A stretch of DNA of 64,000 nucleotides from Sthenelais limicola (lineage: Eukaryota; Annelida; Polychaeta; Phyllodocida; Sigalionidae): assembly GCA_942159475.1 (NCBI GenBank), contig OW804100.1, positions 7,084,127 to 7,148,126 on the forward strand, written 5' to 3'. The notes beneath the pieces were generated by a model that saw only the letters and a list, made by a program, of their open reading frames with translations, did no database searches and was not told where the DNA came from. Positions 31,023 to 40,159 of the stretch are shown piece by piece. Each line of letters opens with the position of its first letter. Position 1 is the stretch's first letter. The translations under genes were made by a program, and so were the position numbers.

Positions 31023-31401
31023 TTAAAAAAACAACACTCTTTATTCCATCATTTTGTATAACAATTTTCACGATTGGTACTTATACTAAACTAACATGAA
31101 AACTCATATGCTAGTATCATACTAAAATTTCTTACAACTAAGGCTGCTGACTTTACCAACAATCGATTACCCAGCATGCCTCACCGGTGTATATAAGACT
31201 GTACTTTCCCTTGCCACCTCACTTCTTATCCTATCCCTGAAGAAGGGCTACTGAGTAGCCCGAAACGTCGGACCATATAGGCAATAAAAGAAAGTCAAAC
31301 AAAACTCATTTGAGTACTTTATGCGACACACAAACCAACAAGATCCGAATCGAAAATAATAGTGATATCCATAGTAGTTGGTAGAATTCCATCCAACATT
31401 T
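31023..31401 (+). repeat. PLE right pseudo-LTR
   Basis: Direct repeat of 26388-26766. The TATATAAG (about 31190-31197) and hammerhead-like motif (31236-31271) are repeated unchanged as far as I can see. Confidence 0.9.
31236..31271 (+). ncRNA. Hammerhead-like ribozyme motif in right pseudo-LTR
   Basis: Same sequence and hairpin as 26601-26636. Confidence 0.6.
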
Positions 31402-31686
31402 AAAAGAATTAGTAGCAATAGGAGAAAAGCCTATGGCGGCAAAAGAGAAGAAAGAGAATAAGGCTTTATTTGATCGCCTGTTGGATTCAGTGGAAAGGTT
31501 GGCAAATATACCACGACGAATTACAAGGAAAGAGAGACAGGCCATTACAGACGTGACAAAAATAAGGAAACCAGCACCGGATCAAGTTAGGACAACGTTG
31601 GATTTTGAGGAAGTAACAGAATCTCGTCGGCGAGTTCCATTCTCTCTATATATGACAACCCATTTTCACCAACATGTTTCATTAGT

Positions 31687-31827
31687 GTCTGCATGGGTCC
31701 AGTGGAAAAGCCATCCTGTTACTATCCACGCAGGATACACCCTTTCAAAGGCCCGCCATATCGCTCTCTCGGTGACGACCCGCTCAACAACACCATCTCT
31801 GACTAGTTTCTTCACAGCCTTGAGAAC
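31687..31827 (-). pseudogene. MULE-type transposase, central fragment
   Basis: The minus strand starts after a strong acceptor (TTTTTCTCCTCTCAG) and encodes ERAIWRAFERVYPA, then TGWLFHWTHA. This matches the DFE.A...AF...FP...GC.FHW.QA segment of MULE transposases. The acidic catalytic site before ERA is lost or altered, and a stop follows soon after. See 24196-24543 for a C-terminal piece on the same strand. Confidence 0.55.
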
Positions 31828-31926
31828 CTGAGAGGAGAAAAATATATTGTTTAAATATAATTCTGAACTGATGGAGACACAAGAGACGCAAGAGAATTTA
31901 ACCTGTAAGATGGTTATCCTAGTATA

Positions 31927-32141
31927 TGGGTCAGATTGTCAGAAAATGTACAATTCACATTCACCAATCCTCTCAAATAACCCAAATTTCAGACGAAAAT
32001 AAAGTTCAAAATACAGTTCAACCTACCTAAAAACATTGCTAGAATCAATGCAATGACGAATATTCTCGAAATTACCTAGTATTGACCAATTTGCTAAATG
32101 TGTACAGCTGTCAATTGTACATTTTCTAAAAATCTGACTCA
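31927..32141 (+). repeat. MITE family A copy
   Basis: Ends TGGGTCAGATTGTCAGAAAA and TTTTCTAAAAATCTGACTCA, with typical interior (CCAATCCTCTCAAATAACCC, AGAATCAATGCAATGACGAA). Confidence 0.85.
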
Positions 32142-32383
32142 TATATGTGACCCTGTATCATTCAAAAATATCTTTAACCTATGAACAGATACACCTATTC
32201 CTTCTTGTGACGACGTGACATTAGGACGAAACACAGCGGGAGTTGCATCATGGCGGTGGGACCTTTGATAAACGCATGCATGGAGAATAGCTGGTAGAAA
32301 GGACGTTTGACCATTTTAAAAGTTACATCAAGTTCAAGTTCACTGCCCCTAGACATTCGACAGATTGAGGATAAATCAGCCTT

Positions 32384-32619
32384 TGGGTCAGATTTTCAGA
32401 AAATATACAATTTACTTTCACCAGTCCTCTCAAATAACCGCAATTTCAGACAAAAATAAAGTTCAAAATACAGTTCAACCTAACCAAACAGATTTCTAGA
32501 ATTAATGCAATGCCGAATATACTCGAATTTACCTTGTATTGGCCACATTGCAGCCTAATTTAGCAGAATTAACTAAATGCGTTCAGCTGCCAATTGTACA
32601 TTTTCTAAAAATCTGACCC
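32384..32619 (+). repeat. MITE family A copy, near consensus
   Basis: 236 bp with inverted ends GGGTCAGATTTTCAGAAAAT / TTTTCTAAAAATCTGACCC. One of the best preserved members. Confidence 0.88.
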
Positions 32620-33019
32620 TTTTCCTGTTGCAATAAGGAAGTTATGTAATGAGATGTTCCTTCTCACTGAGGAACTATGGTTTGTTGAGGAGTGAAGTGA
32701 AGTGAAGTAAAGTAAATTAAACTAAAACTAAAATTATGTGAATTAAATTGGTATGAAATTAAATCATTGAGTGTTGCAATGAGTGTTGCAGCGAAATAAT
32801 TTACATAGAGACTCATTATTAGTAGAATACTCTGTGTTAAGGATAAGCTACATAATAGCGACAGAGAACGATTTCATAAAGTATTTTACTTGTTTGTAAA
32901 AGGATTCACTCCTTGATAATATAGGTATTGAGGCAACGTATGAGAAACGTCGTTGAACGACAAAATGCGTCTTTTATTAACTATTGTACTTGTAATTTAA
33001 TGACTTGGCCGTAAATGGA

Positions 33020-33020
33020 A

Positions 33021-33054
<34 letters not shown>

Positions 33055-33171
33055 TGATAGATGCCTGAGAGGTTATAACCTGGGTCGGCTTGCTTGTGTG
33101 TATACTCTTTTTGGATTATTTGTTGAAATTGGATCTATCTATCTATCTATATATATATATATATATATATA

Positions 33172-33226
<55 letters not shown>
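33020..33226. repeat. Poly-A run and (AT)n/(TATC)n microsatellite
   Basis: A run of about 29 A at 33021-33049, and alternating TATC then TA repeats at 33134-33226. The Lys/Ile/Tyr-only frame here is not a gene. Confidence 0.9.
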
Positions 33227-33229
<3 letters not shown>

Positions 33230-33463
33230 CTCACGCATTGTCATAATTTGAACTATGCGTCGGTGTTGGTTTTAAGATATATGTATTGTTCTTACTTCGT
33301 ATGTCATATACAGTCATTATGATAATTACTATATGGATTCTCCATTTTTTTTATGATATAAACTCGGATTTGTAAGAGTCAGCGACGACTAAGATATAGT
33401 GTATTCGTTACATAATGTTTTTTTGCTGAATAAAAATATTTAAATAAAAATACATCCACATAC

Positions 33464-33580
33464 CATGGTACAAGACAGTTGTTAAAGCTGTGTATCCGTT
33501 GCACTGTATATCAGATGTGTGGCAGTCTCCACCCCAATCTCGTGTCTCAGGAAGCAATCTGTCACTGCCTCAGCATTGAT
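33464..33580 (-). CDS. Exon-like stretch, unrecognised host gene
   Basis: Minus strand, acceptor TATATTTTAG at 33581 and donor GTATGT at 33463. One frame reads INAEAVTDCFLRHEIGVETA and continues to a TAA shortly before the donor. Either this is the last exon with an unused donor, or the exon is decayed. No family recognised. Confidence 0.3.
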
Positions 33581-33685
33581 CTAAAATATAATGTGAAATG
33601 ATAAGTCAATATATTTCATGAAGAGGTCAATATATTTCAACAGAAGGTTTTGGCTATTCCCATATTATCAGTATGCTATATAGAG

Positions 33686-33779
33686 AGAGAATGGAACGAG
33701 TGGCGCATAACCGAAAATTTATTGGACGAGATTCCTCCGCAGGAGCCTATGGCATATGCGCTGCTTGTTCCATTCTATA
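33686..33779. repeat. Foldback MITE (94 bp)
   Basis: AGAATGGAACGAGTGGCGCA at the left is inverted at the right as ATGCGCTGCTTGTTCCATTCT. Partial copies occur near 25855 and 31640. Confidence 0.6.
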
Positions 33780-34300
33780 TCTATTATATGTCCTTACAAT
33801 GCTACCAAATATTAAATGAAAATCATCAGGCATTTAATCATCGTCATTAAAACCCTTTTTCCCTGATCAACTCCCGCCGATACATTATGACTGCATGGGA
33901 ACTAGGCCGAGTCACGTCTTCCTCGTTTCCCGAGTGGCTTCTATAAAAAAAACTTTTATGCGATAATTATTTATTGTTTACTTGATTTACTATTCAAAGC
34001 TCGCATTTAAATACTGTTTTCATATCCTCATCTGGGGCCCACTTGCAGGCTACTTTTGACAAAGTTGAATATGCGTACTATATGAATATTTGTATTGCAC
34101 CCCACTTATTGCACCTCACGAGAGGGCACATATAATAAAGTTTATTATTACATGTGCATACATATGTGATTTCAGGGGTGCTATTCAGGGGTGCTATTTG
34201 CAAAGTCAAATAGCACATATATGTGCTATTTGAGCTGAATATCCACAAGATTGATGGAAAACAAGGTAAAATACTATCAAAATCGAGTGGATACTAGAAA

Positions 34301-34414
34301 TGACTGGATACTAGCCAGTGGTCGAGTGGTGCCTCCACCTGGCGGGGCTCTGTAGAGCCACTGACCTAATAAATCAGTTTCATACGTAGCTCTTGTCTTA
34401 GTAGCATCTTTATA
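34301..34414 (+). repeat. Gypsy 5' LTR (114 bp)
   Basis: Starts TGACTGGATACTAGCC and ends CATCTTTATA. Includes CTAATAAATCAG (polyadenylation signal). Identical to 38620-38733. Confidence 0.88.
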
Positions 34415-34460
34415 TGGTACCAGGAGTTAAAAGTACAAATATCGAGCATCCAAGAGAAAA

Positions 34461-37121
34461 ATGGAGGGTATAAAACCACCAGAGGAACTCAACTTGCAAG
34501 CAGGTAACCTAGCTCAAGTTTGGAAGAAGTTCGAAGCCAGGCTCACCAGATACATGGGAGCAAATGCAATCCCAGTGGCGGACCACGCCAGGAGGACGGA
34601 CATCTTGCTCAATGTGGCGGGCCAGGAGGCTGAGGAGGTGTACAACACCTTCGAATGGGCTGAAGAGTGGATAGAAGATGAAGATGGAGAAGATCCGATT
34701 AACCACCCAGCAGAGGATCCTACACATTATCCGACAGTGTTACAAAAGTTCAGGGAGTACTGTAACCCAAAGAAAAGCCTGACGTATGAGCGATACAAAT
34801 TCCTCACGAGGGACCAAAAGGAGTCTGAGCCCATAGAGACTTACGTGACGGAGCTTAAGCGACTGGCTAGCACGTGCGAATTTGAGGGGCTGAAGGACTC
34901 GCTGATTTGTGATCGGTTCGTAGTGGGCATAAGAAGTGGGAAAGTAAAACAGAAACTACTGGAGCTACATGAGTTGGACTTAAAGAAAGCCATACACATA
35001 GCGAGGACAGCTGAATTAACTCAGCAAAGGATTAAAGAGCTGCACCCGACAGAAGGGGCTTCGGTGAGTTACATAAAGGACCGCCGCAGATCGGAGCGAG
35101 GCAACATGCGCCCCGGCACATCAGCAGCATCTGCCACAGGAGGCCACGAGGAAAAACATAAACAAAAGGAGAGTGAGGATCAATTCGACTGCGGTAGGTG
35201 TGGAAAGAGGCATGGAAAAAGGGAATGTCCCGCCTACCATGTCAAATGTCAGAAATGCAGGAGGAAAGGTCACTTCACAGAGAAATGTAGGACCAAAATC
35301 AATGTAGTGGCCACAAAGGAAGAATACGAATACAAGTCGAAGAGCTCCGAGGAGGAGTACGGATTCGTTGGGGCAGTAAAGGTGAGAAATGTGAAAATAT
35401 CGCAGCACTGTAAATGGACACAACCCTTAGTAATTGGTAAACAAATAGTACCCGCGGGGTTAGACACAGGGGCAGGAGCAAATCTGATAAACCTGACTGA
35501 TTTCAGAAGACTTGATAACAGACCAAAGTTACGCAGCACTAACATTAAACTGTCAGACTATAATGATAATGCAATCGAATCAGTGGGATCGTGTATAATC
35601 CCAGTAGAAGTGAGGGCAAGTAAATTTCATGTCAGGTTTGTGGTCGTAAAAAGTGGTCCCACCCTATTGGGAGTAGACTCATGTGAAAAGCTAAATCTAG
35701 TGAAGAGGATACAAAATGTGAAAGTAATGCCTATGACTAAGGAGGACATTAAGGTTACTAAATGCTTACTTCCAGAAGCTGAGCTGCCGCTAACGTCCGT
35801 ACCCTTCACTTATAACATAAAGCTGAGAGAGGGAGCCATGCCCACCATCAAACCGGCGTGGAGAGTGCCAGTGGCCCTCAAGCAGGCTCTCAAAGAGGAG
35901 TTACAAAGAATGGAAACTTTAGGAGTGATTCATAGGCAAGAAGAACCCACTGAATGGGTCAACGAAATGGTGGTAGTTAGGAAACCCAGTGGAAAGTTAC
36001 GGATCTGTTTAGATCCTCGTGACCTAAATAAGGAAATCCTCAGAGAACATCAGTTACTGCCGACGAGGGAAGAGATATTTGCGGACATTAAGAGTGCAAC
36101 AGTGTTTTCAAAATTAGATTGTTCTCAGGCATTCTGGCAGGTTAAGTTATCAGACAGGAGCAAATCCTTAACCACTTTTAATACCCCCTATGGTCGCTTT
36201 GCATACGACCGCCTTCCCTACGGATTATGTTCAGCCCCGGAAATATTCCACAGGTATATGGAGATAATGTTTGAAGGTCTCCAAGGGGTGAAAGTCTACA
36301 TGGATGATGTATTATGCTGGGGCAGGAATAAAGAGGAACACAACGAAAGGTTGGAAAGCATCAGACAGAGAGTGAAAAAATACAACCTAGCTATGAACTG
36401 GGAGAAGTGTGAACTTGGAAGGAGTGAGATCACCTTCATTGGAGAGAAGCTAAACAGTGAAGGGGTTCAACCGGATCCCTCCAAAGTACAAGCAGTCATG
36501 GAAATGAGGACACCGGAAAATAAGACAGATGTCCAGAAAGTGCTAGGTATGGTGACTTATGTGGGGAGATTTGTTGAGAATCTATCAAGCCGAACGACCC
36601 ACATGAGATCACTACTGTGCCACAAAACGGAGTGGAGATGGCAGCCAGAACATCAAAAAGAGTGGGAGGACATCAAGGGCGTGCTCTCAAAACAACCAGT
36701 GTTGGCGTACTACAATGAAAATCGACCAACAAAGGTATCAAGCGACGCATCCAAGTCCGGTCTTGGATCAGTGTTGATGCAACAACATGGTAGCGACTGG
36801 AAACCAGTGGCATATGCCGCCAGGTCGCTTACCAAGGCAGAAGAGAGATATGCCCAAATCGGGAAAGAGACACTTGGACTGATGTACGGGTGTGAAAGAT
36901 TCCACTTGTACATCATGGGGATCAAGGATCTCAATCTAGAAACGGGTCACAAACCACTAATTCACCTCGTACAGAAGCCTATGGGTGAGATGACACCCCG
37001 CATCCAACGAATGATGCTGCGCCTACAGAGGTACTCGTTCAACATAATATGGACACCAGGGAGCCAGTTACACATAGCTGACACACTATCCAGTCAGTCA
37101 TCTATGTCAGTCATCAGATAA
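34461..37121 (+). CDS. Gypsy gag-protease-RT-RNase H polyprotein
   Basis: 886 codons from ATG 34461. Gag capsid-like helical region about 1-200. Two zinc knuckles from C244 (CGRCGKRHGKREC, CQKCRRKGHFTEKC). Aspartic protease D335 in LDTGAGANLI. RT with LDCSQAFWQV, LPYGLCSAPE and YMDD at 613-616. RNase H has D762 (SDASKSGLGS) and the expected Glu region (KETLGLMYGCERF), but the usual DHKPL motif reads GHKPL (G829), so a likely catalytic Asp is lost. The frame ends at 37121 where the linker to integrase would be expected to continue in another frame. Confidence 0.92.
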   Translation: MEGIKPPEELNLQAGNLAQVWKKFEARLTRYMGANAIPVADHARRTDILLNVAGQEAEEVYNTFEWAEEWIEDEDGEDPINHPAEDPTHYPTVLQKFREYCNPKKSLTYERYKFLTRDQKESEPIETYVTELKRLASTCEFEGLKDSLICDRFVVGIRSGKVKQKLLELHELDLKKAIHIARTAELTQQRIKELHPTEGASVSYIKDRRRSERGNMRPGTSAASATGGHEEKHKQKESEDQFDCGRCGKRHGKRECPAYHVKCQKCRRKGHFTEKCRTKINVVATKEEYEYKSKSSEEEYGFVGAVKVRNVKISQHCKWTQPLVIGKQIVPAGLDTGAGANLINLTDFRRLDNRPKLRSTNIKLSDYNDNAIESVGSCIIPVEVRASKFHVRFVVVKSGPTLLGVDSCEKLNLVKRIQNVKVMPMTKEDIKVTKCLLPEAELPLTSVPFTYNIKLREGAMPTIKPAWRVPVALKQALKEELQRMETLGVIHRQEEPTEWVNEMVVVRKPSGKLRICLDPRDLNKEILREHQLLPTREEIFADIKSATVFSKLDCSQAFWQVKLSDRSKSLTTFNTPYGRFAYDRLPYGLCSAPEIFHRYMEIMFEGLQGVKVYMDDVLCWGRNKEEHNERLESIRQRVKKYNLAMNWEKCELGRSEITFIGEKLNSEGVQPDPSKVQAVMEMRTPENKTDVQKVLGMVTYVGRFVENLSSRTTHMRSLLCHKTEWRWQPEHQKEWEDIKGVLSKQPVLAYYNENRPTKVSSDASKSGLGSVLMQQHGSDWKPVAYAARSLTKAEERYAQIGKETLGLMYGCERFHLYIMGIKDLNLETGHKPLIHLVQKPMGEMTPRIQRMMLRLQRYSFNIIWTPGSQLHIADTLSSQSSMSVIR

Positions 37122-37158
37122 GCAACAGCAAAGAACAGAGAAAATAATAGAAGCACAG

Positions 37159-38190
37159 GTGAGACTAGTAACAGAAGCAATGCCGGTCTCAACAACACAA
37201 CTAGATAGGATAAGAGAAGCAACAGCAGTAGATCCCATAATGCAAGCCCTCATGGGGTGTGTAATGGGGGATTGGAGAAACGGAAAATGTCCCGCCTACG
37301 CACCGTTCAAAGAAGAGCTATCAATAGTCAATGGCCTAGTACTAAAAGGAGACCGCATCGTAATACCCACCGCGATGAGAGCGGAGATGTTAGACAGGCT
37401 ACACCAGGGACACCTGGGAGCGGAAAAAGAAAAGCGTATGGCAAGAGAGGTGGTGTACTGGCCAAACATGAACCAGGACATAGATCAGAAGGTACACTCC
37501 TGCTCAACATGCATTAAATACAGGCCAGCGCAAAGGAAGGAAAAACTGGTGGTGAATGAAGATTTCACGAATGCTGCTCCATGGGAAATGGTGGGTATGG
37601 ACCTGTTTACGTGGCAGGGAAGCGAATACCTACTGGTGATTGACTATTACAGTAATTTCCCAGAAATAGTAAAACTAAAGAGCACTACATCAGAAGCCGT
37701 AATCGACCACATAAAGAGCATCTTTGCCAGACATGGCATACCTAGGATAGTGGTCAGTGACAACGGGCCGCAGTTTGCATGTATATCATTCAAAGAGTTT
37801 GGGAGAAATTATGGGTTTGAACACCGTACGTCAAGTCCACGCTACCCACAGGCCAATGGGAAGGCTGAGAAGGGCGTTGGCACAGTAAAAAATGTAATGA
37901 ACAGATGCAAGGAAAATGGAGAAGATCCATACCTAGGCCTTCTGGCTCTGAGAATGGCCCCCAGGGAAGGCAAGCCCTCCCCAGCAGAGTCTTTAATGGG
38001 ACGGAAGCTGCTGGGGACAGTAGCCAAGTTACCATCAAAAGTGAAGAAAAGATCGGAACAACGGCCAAAACAAGAGTGTCGAGAAGGGGTAGAGAGTGAA
38101 AACCAATATGAGCATCCGCCCTTAACCACAGGAGAAACTGTGAGGTTGAGACTCGGCGAGAAGTGCTGGGCCACAAAAGGAGTACCGTAG
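37159..38190 (+). CDS. Gypsy integrase, main part (shifted frame)
   Basis: 343 codons in the frame one base ahead of the gag-pol frame. It opens only through a GTG; the frame is open back to about 37100, so a small indel probably separated it from pol. The HHCC zinc domain includes HLGAEKEKRMA and CSTC. The DDE core has the first Asp in VGMDLFTWQG, the second in VVSDNGPQFA, and Glu in YPQANGKAEKGV. It then breaks near 38180, where the C-terminal domain moves into the next entry's frame. Inserts cDNA into the genome. Confidence 0.88.
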   Translation: MRLVTEAMPVSTTQLDRIREATAVDPIMQALMGCVMGDWRNGKCPAYAPFKEELSIVNGLVLKGDRIVIPTAMRAEMLDRLHQGHLGAEKEKRMAREVVYWPNMNQDIDQKVHSCSTCIKYRPAQRKEKLVVNEDFTNAAPWEMVGMDLFTWQGSEYLLVIDYYSNFPEIVKLKSTTSEAVIDHIKSIFARHGIPRIVVSDNGPQFACISFKEFGRNYGFEHRTSSPRYPQANGKAEKGVGTVKNVMNRCKENGEDPYLGLLALRMAPREGKPSPAESLMGRKLLGTVAKLPSKVKKRSEQRPKQECREGVESENQYEHPPLTTGETVRLRLGEKCWATKGVP

Positions 38191-38555
38191 TGTTAAATAA
38201 TGTAGCTCCTAGATCCTACGAGGTGTTGGCCGAGAATGGGCGTAAATACAGAAGGAACAGGAGGGACATCCTAAAACCACATTACAGAGAGGATGTGGAA
38301 GTGCTAGATGAAAATCTGGGACTAAACACAGCTCTAGACGACGTGAGAGAAGTGAACTGTGGGGATGAAGGAAGCATGGACATAGGTGACACCAGAGACA
38401 GAGTGAATAAACAGATACACACAAAAAAGGAACCTGTGAACACTAGAGAGAACATGTGTAACCGCACCGTCACACCAGCTATCAGAAGAACATCAGGAAG
38501 AATAAGAAAGCCAGTTGAGAGACTCAATCTATTAGTGAAACAAATCCATAAGTGA
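38163..38555 (+). CDS. Gypsy integrase C-terminal end (second shift)
   Basis: Returns to the original frame. After the overlap it encodes VAPRSYEVLAENGRKYRRNR, the GPY/F-like end of Gypsy integrases, then a polar tail. It opens via a non-ATG codon, so it is a broken part of the polyprotein, not an independent gene. Confidence 0.8.
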   Translation: MLGHKRSTVVLNNVAPRSYEVLAENGRKYRRNRRDILKPHYREDVEVLDENLGLNTALDDVREVNCGDEGSMDIGDTRDRVNKQIHTKKEPVNTRENMCNRTVTPAIRRTSGRIRKPVERLNLLVKQIHK

Positions 38556-38610
38556 CTCATTCCTAATTGAAACATATATTTCCAGTCTTGTCATTGTTAT
38601 GTTATCTTTC

Positions 38611-38619
38611 AGAGGGGCG
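38611..38619 (+). promoter_or_regulatory. Gypsy polypurine tract
   Basis: AGAGGGGCG directly precedes the 3' LTR start at 38620. Confidence 0.6.
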
Positions 38620-38733
38620 TGACTGGATACTAGCCAGTGGTCGAGTGGTGCCTCCACCTGGCGGGGCTCTGTAGAGCCACTGACCTAATAAATCAGTTTC
38701 ATACGTAGCTCTTGTCTTAGTAGCATCTTTATA
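38620..38733 (+). repeat. Gypsy 3' LTR (114 bp)
   Basis: No difference from the 5' LTR that I can find by eye. Confidence 0.88.
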
Positions 38734-38906
38734 GATTTAGTATGTAATAAATACCCAATAGTATATTATATATATTATATTAAATAGCCCTCTGTCGATG
38801 TCAAATCGATCGAGACGGAGGGTCAAATCGCACGACACCCTGAAGGGTATTTAATATTTATTTCATATGTAATCAACAAGAGAAGACTATTTTAATGACA
38901 TTTTAC

Positions 38907-39033
38907 CTTGGTTTCCATCGAGTTTGCGGACATCGGTCTTGAACTGAGCATGTCCCATCATGCGGAAGTCATGAGACCGTTCACAAACAATGTCAACAAA
39001 CTCTAAGCTAGTGAACGCATGGCCGTGCCGGTA
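38907..39033 (-). CDS. Exon-like stretch, unrecognised host gene
   Basis: The minus-strand open frame reads HAFTSLEFVDIVCERSHDFR and continues MMGHAQFKTDVRKLDGNQ to a GTAAAA donor at 38906. The residue pattern looks like real coding sequence. No clear acceptor and no family recognised. Same strand as the exon-like stretches at 39.5-39.96 kb and 33.5 kb, so one gene may span them with the Gypsy copy in an intron. Confidence 0.35.
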
Positions 39034-39474
39034 AACGTTCAAATTTCCGATTAAATGGTTCGTTTTGATAAACTATATTCTTTGCAACCTTGGGCAATAC
39101 AAAATCTCGCATATCGTCGTCAAAATACATTTTAAACCGGGTCGAAGCAGACGATATGATTCTAGGTCAATCTAGTCACGTGACCCCCGAAAATAGGTCG
39201 AATAGCACCCCCGAATAGCACCCGTGAAATCGCACACATGTAATAACAAACTGAACAGAGTGCTATTAGGTATAATTAAAATATACTTTGTTAATTACTT
39301 CATATTGTAACTATGTTGCTTTTTACTTCATAAGAACGTTATATAGGCAATATATATATATAGGCAATATATAAGATATTAAGTTGCGGGTGAGTTGTAG
39401 GGGGTCGGGACGAGCACCTGGTGGTAATGAGATGTCTTGTTCAGCCATCAACTCTTGTTGTCAGGCGTAGATCT

Positions 39475-39572
39475 TAGGAGGTCAGCCTCAGCCTACTTGG
39501 CCCCAACTGCAGCGGTGAGCTTGACCCTTGATCCCTTGCCAGGTAGTGTATCGTGGCTGTGAGCGCGCAGAC
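39475..39572 (-). CDS. Exon-like stretch, unrecognised host gene
   Basis: A strong acceptor (CATCTTTTCTCCTGCAG) precedes 39572 on the minus strand. Frames read RAHSHDTLPGKGSRVKLTAA before a stop, or ALTATIHYLARDQG before a later stop. Which one is used depends on the upstream exon. Might be a terminal exon. Confidence 0.25.
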
Positions 39573-39598
39573 CTGCAGGAGAAAAGATGGTGCCCCGT

Positions 39599-39826
39599 TG
39601 GATTTTCAGAAAATGTACAATTCAACTTCGCCAATCTTCTCAAATAATCCAAATTTCTGACGTAAATAAAGTTCAAAATACAGCTCACTCTAACCAAACA
39701 GATTACTAGAATCAATGCAATGCCAAATATACGCGAATTTACCTAGTATTGACCAAATTGTAGCCAAATTTAGCAGAATTTACTAAATGTGTACAGCTGC
39801 CAATTGTACATTTTCTGAAAATCTGA
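39599..39826 (+). repeat. MITE family A copy between two exon-like stretches
   Basis: Starts TGGATTTTCAGAAAATGTAC and ends TTTTCTGAAAATCTGA, with a normal interior. It abuts the downstream end of the exon-like stretch 39830-39961. Confidence 0.8.
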
Positions 39827-39829
39827 TTT

Positions 39830-39961
39830 TGATTCTGGCATTGCTGGCCTGCTTGGCCCGGTAGTTTAGCTTGGATCCAGCGGCCTGCAGGTTGTGGTAA
39901 ATATCAATGGGTATCACTGAATCAATGTCTTTTTCACTTGGCCTGGTGGTTTTGACTGCCT
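39830..39961 (-). CDS. Exon-like stretch, unrecognised host gene
   Basis: After acceptor CATCATATTACAG the minus strand is open and encodes AVKTTRPSEKDIDSVIPIDI, then YHNLQAAGSKLNYRAKQAS. No family recognised. The MITE insertion at 39826 removes any visible donor. Confidence 0.35.
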
Positions 39962-40049
39962 CTGTAATATGATGAAAGAGGAAAAATGTTAATCAAATTA
40001 AATATTTTCTTCACTAATTGTTACACATATATATTATGATATAAATAGA

Positions 40050-40150
40050 CAAAATTGACTTCTGGCCGTGTGAGAGGTGGTTATCTCCGGCCGGCGTAGC
40101 GATTTCGTAAGGGTGCTTGCACCCAACGAAATTGCGCAGCCCAAGGGCCT
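40050..40150 (-). repeat. Half copy of the 57.9-kb foldback
   Basis: ACAAAATTGACT...GTGTGAGAGGTGGTTATCTC and GGGTGCTTGCACCC match the inverted strand of 57879-57995, including the AAAATTGACT flank. Only one arm and the centre are kept. Confidence 0.55.
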
Positions 40151-40159
40151 TGAATTCCT

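Larger units (their letters stand above)
26366..31411 (+). mobile_element. Complete Penelope-like element (PLE) with pseudo-LTRs
   Basis: Direct repeats at 26388-26766 and 31023-31401 flank three ORFs, one encoding RT plus a GIY-YIG endonuclease, the PLE hallmark. The 13-bp TTTAAAAGAATTA lies outside both ends (26366-26378 and 31399-31411), a target-site duplication. A 9-nt stretch separates the left duplication from the left repeat. All three frames are intact, so the copy may be recent or active. The RT-GIY-YIG order and style (IHK...PGRPIVSG, YIDD, a Cys-rich linker before GIY-YIG) resemble Neptune-type PLEs; the clade is my impression. Confidence 0.9.
34301..38733 (+). mobile_element. Gypsy/Ty3 LTR retrotransposon, Mag-like
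   Basis: 114-bp LTRs at 34301-34414 and 38620-38733 appear identical. Between them are gag, protease, RT, RNase H and integrase in the Gypsy order, with two CCHC knuckles in gag. The PBS-like TGGTACCAGGAG follows the 5' LTR at 34415, and AGAGGGGCG precedes the 3' LTR. The coding frame is broken twice. I see no clean target duplication; the flanks are AGAAA and GATTT. No env-like ORF. Confidence 0.9.
34144..39246. mobile_element. Short inverted-repeat element hosting the Gypsy insertion
   Basis: TTATTACATGTG..., GTGATTTCAGGGGTGCTATT at 34144-34200 is inverted at 39198-39246 (AATAGCACCCGTGAAATCGC...CACATGTAATAA). Without the 4.4-kb Gypsy copy it would be about 0.7 kb. It includes the exon-like stretch 38907-39033, so the two ends may instead be separate copies. 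Confidence 0.45.

Noticed and set aside
33650..33850. Plus-strand ORF first taken for a MULE transposase piece (CYIEREWNEWRITENLL)
   Set aside because: Most of it is the 94-bp foldback at 33686-33779, whose arms explain the sequence and its partial copies elsewhere.
37159..38555. Integrase ORFs as separate genes
   Set aside because: Both open through non-ATG codons and fit together as parts of one Gypsy polyprotein interrupted by small indels.
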